The notes under the pieces are model-generated. The model saw nothing but the letters and a program-made list of their open reading frames with translations. It made no database searches and was not told the DNA's origin. Positions 62,712 to 64,000 of a DNA stretch of 64,000 nucleotides are shown one piece after another. The stretch covers positions 1,302,001 through 1,366,000 of the forward strand of contig NZ_CP133019.1 in NCBI RefSeq assembly GCF_030866805.1. The letters are read 5' to 3'. The stretch comes from Microbacterium terrisoli. Lineage in GTDB: Bacteria; Actinomycetota; Actinomycetes; Actinomycetales; Microbacteriaceae. The position numbers and the translations under genes are program-made. How positions within the stretch are numbered: the first letter of the stretch is position 1; every line of letters begins with the position of its first letter.

Positions 62712-63364
62712 GGCGCGTCCTTCCGCGTGCGCCGGGAGGCGACCGGGTCATGGCGCGGGTGCACGTCCGCCACCTCGAACGACTCCCGCTTGCCCACACC
62801 CAGGTTCTTGTATCCGCGCGGGTAGGCCGGCCCGTCGAAGCCGATCTCGTTCCACGCCCATGGGTGCGAGTAGAACGCGGTGCAGGCGTAGCGCGTCCAC
62901 AGGCTCCACACCTGGGCGGCGATCATTCCGTGCCAGCGATCCGTGCCGAGGTCCTGGATCTGCTGCAGGATGTCGTGCTGCTGCGCCCACCGGCACTCGG
63001 CGAACGTCATGTCCTGGGCAGCGCGCGCATCGGCATCCAGGCCGGCCAGCGAGTCGCGCCACGCCTGAGCGTCGGGCGGCATCGTGCGGTAGTGCCACCC
63101 GTCGGTCTGGTCCTCGGCCAGCCGCACGTCCACCATCTGCACGACCGGGACACGCGGCTCGTCGCGTTGGTCGAGCAGCTGATCGAACAGCGCGAACGCC
63201 GCCGCCTCCTCAGCCTCGGTGAAGAACCGCATCGCCGGCTGTCGGCCCAGGCGGCCCTGCACGATCGCGCGGGTCGCGTCATCCCAATGCCGGGCTTGTG
63301 CGGTGACGTCGAATCCGGGGAAGCGACCGCCGCCATCGCTCGGCGGGAGCGACAGCGCGCTCAC
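62708..63364 (-). CDS. Gluconate 2-dehydrogenase subunit 3-like protein
   Basis: 218 residues. FTEAEEAAAFALFDQLLDQ resembles the N-terminal part of subunit 3 (the small, often exported, chaperone-like subunit). The C-terminal GFDGPAYPRGYKNLGVGKRE segment is typical. I see no signal or Tat motif. GTGA overlap with the upstream membrane-protein gene and ATGA with the flavoprotein. Coexpressed stoichiometric partner of the GMC subunit. Confidence 0.8.
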   Translation of the reverse strand: MSALSLPPSDGGGRFPGFDVTAQARHWDDATRAIVQGRLGRQPAMRFFTEAEEAAAFALFDQLLDQRDEPRVPVVQMVDVRLAEDQTDGWHYRTMPPDAQAWRDSLAGLDADARAAQDMTFAECRWAQQHDILQQIQDLGTDRWHGMIAAQVWSLWTRYACTAFYSHPWAWNEIGFDGPAYPRGYKNLGVGKRESFEVADVHPRHDPVASRRTRKDAP

Positions 63365-63828
63365 TTCTCCCGCCTCAGCACCGCCGCCAGCAGTCCCATG
63401 CCACCGACGAGAGTGACCAGCATCGGGGCCATCAGGGGCGGGCCCATCTCCATGTTGTAGCGGAAATTGCGCCAGCCCCCCGGCTTCTGCCTGATCCCTC
63501 GGGCGTGCAGCCACACGCCTTGCAGGCCGTTGGCGATGATCGTCGCCGAAGCGATCGGAAGCACCGTCTTCGCGGCGCGACGACTGCACACTGCTGCGGT
63601 CCCGGCGGCGGCACCGAGCGGCCCGAGCACCACGGGCACCCACATCCAGCGGTTCCCGAAGCTCGCCTTGTCATGCTCGAAGAAGATCTCGGCGGCGGTG
63701 ACGAGCGCTCCGGCCGCCGTCAGAGCGGCCAGGCTCCGTTCGAATCGGCCGGTGCGCACATCGCGCACGATCCGATCGATGCCGTAGACGGCATCCTCCA
63801 CCGGAGTGGCCGAACGGTGTACGAACAT
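63361..63828 (-). CDS. Four-helix membrane protein heading the dehydrogenase operon
   Basis: 155 residues. A ~30-residue soluble N-terminus (MFVHRSATPVEDAVYGIDRIVRD), then about four helices with an HARGIRQKPGGWRNFRYNMEMGPPL loop before the last. A GAGGA lies just before ATG 63828. Possibly the membrane anchor or quinone-reacting partner of the dehydrogenase (inference from position). Function not known. Confidence 0.72.
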   Translation of the reverse strand: MFVHRSATPVEDAVYGIDRIVRDVRTGRFERSLAALTAAGALVTAAEIFFEHDKASFGNRWMWVPVVLGPLGAAAGTAAVCSRRAAKTVLPIASATIIANGLQGVWLHARGIRQKPGGWRNFRYNMEMGPPLMAPMLVTLVGGMGLLAAVLRREK

Positions 63829-64000
63829 GGGGTCCTCGCAATCCTCGATGGCACGACGGTGTTCTTGGAGGATGCGTCCGGCGGAAGTGTTCGACAAGGG
63901 GGTGGCCAATGCCGCGATTCGGGTGTACACCGGTAGTCCGGCGCATGGTGCGATCACGGTACCGGCCGGGGGTCCGGTGCCGTCGCGCCTCGGGTGGCTC
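63829..64000. other. Upstream region of the dehydrogenase operon, no gene seen
   Basis: Should contain the operon promoter. TTGTCGAA (minus strand, about 63897-63890) loosely resembles the shared box but needs 29-nt spacing to CACCGT, so I do not count it. Confidence 0.4.

Noticed and set aside
63829-63957. 43-codon N-terminal extension of the dehydrogenase-operon membrane protein
   Set aside because: No ribosome-binding site at the far start; the GAGGA-preceded ATG at 63828 is better.

Overview
The window is high-GC chromosomal DNA from an actinobacterium, most likely a Microbacteriaceae member close to Microbacterium. This is inferred, without any database search, from five things. Gene starts are mostly GTG or ATG, with many GTGA/ATGA overlaps. 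Several genes have a TANNNT -10 element 6-7 nt before the start codon (leaderless type). An eno / DivIC-like / DUF501 neighbourhood is present, as are small DUF7882-type proteins that I associate with this family. I see no insertion sequence, prophage, CRISPR array or rRNA.

Layout. 1-7.6 kb: end of rsmA, an aldo/keto reductase, ispE, an Eis-type acetyltransferase, then DUF427 plus a complete four-gene glycine-betaine/choline-type ABC importer whose ATPase appears to start at a CTG codon. 7.6-12.2 kb: membrane protein, ABC-F protein, DUF1905, zinc ribbon, flavin-reductase-fold protein and MarR regulator. 12.2-25.6 kb: tRNA-Gln, glmU, prs, a membrane flavin-reductase fusion, a two-component system, gnd, rplY, pth and mfd. 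25.8-29.6 kb: a membrane-anchored esterase with an MprF-like DUF2156 protein. 29.6-46.7 kb: gdhA, gamma-carbonic anhydrase, ppc, nhaA, mazG, hisS, a GntR/DUF1648 pair with a clear operator, eno, DivIC-like, DUF501, an S8 protease and a type II NADH dehydrogenase. 46.7 kb: a tRNA with a UAA anticodon but a short variable loop.

46.9-56.4 kb is an accessory stress-type island of short genes: DUF1345, three DUF7882 paralogues, DUF6328, a 54-residue membrane peptide, an SDR, a LuxR-type regulator, topoisomerase IB, an FHA protein, CsbD, Dps and a DUF7218/Rho-N-like protein. Seven transcription units here share a promoter layout not seen elsewhere in the window: a (T)NGTCAA box, 28 nt (once 29), then a NANNNT hexamer. 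This is the best candidate for an undescribed regulon. 56.4-63.8 kb is one minus-strand operon: a four-helix membrane protein, gluconate-dehydrogenase subunit-3-like and GMC flavoprotein subunits, a pyruvate-oxidase-like TPP enzyme, a sugar/H+ symporter, an enolase-superfamily sugar-acid dehydratase and a DUF3618-like protein. It suggests oxidation and uptake of sugars or sugar acids.

Two further patterns run through the window. Several genes end inside short tandem repeats that copy the stop codon, and many intergenic gaps hold strong hairpins.
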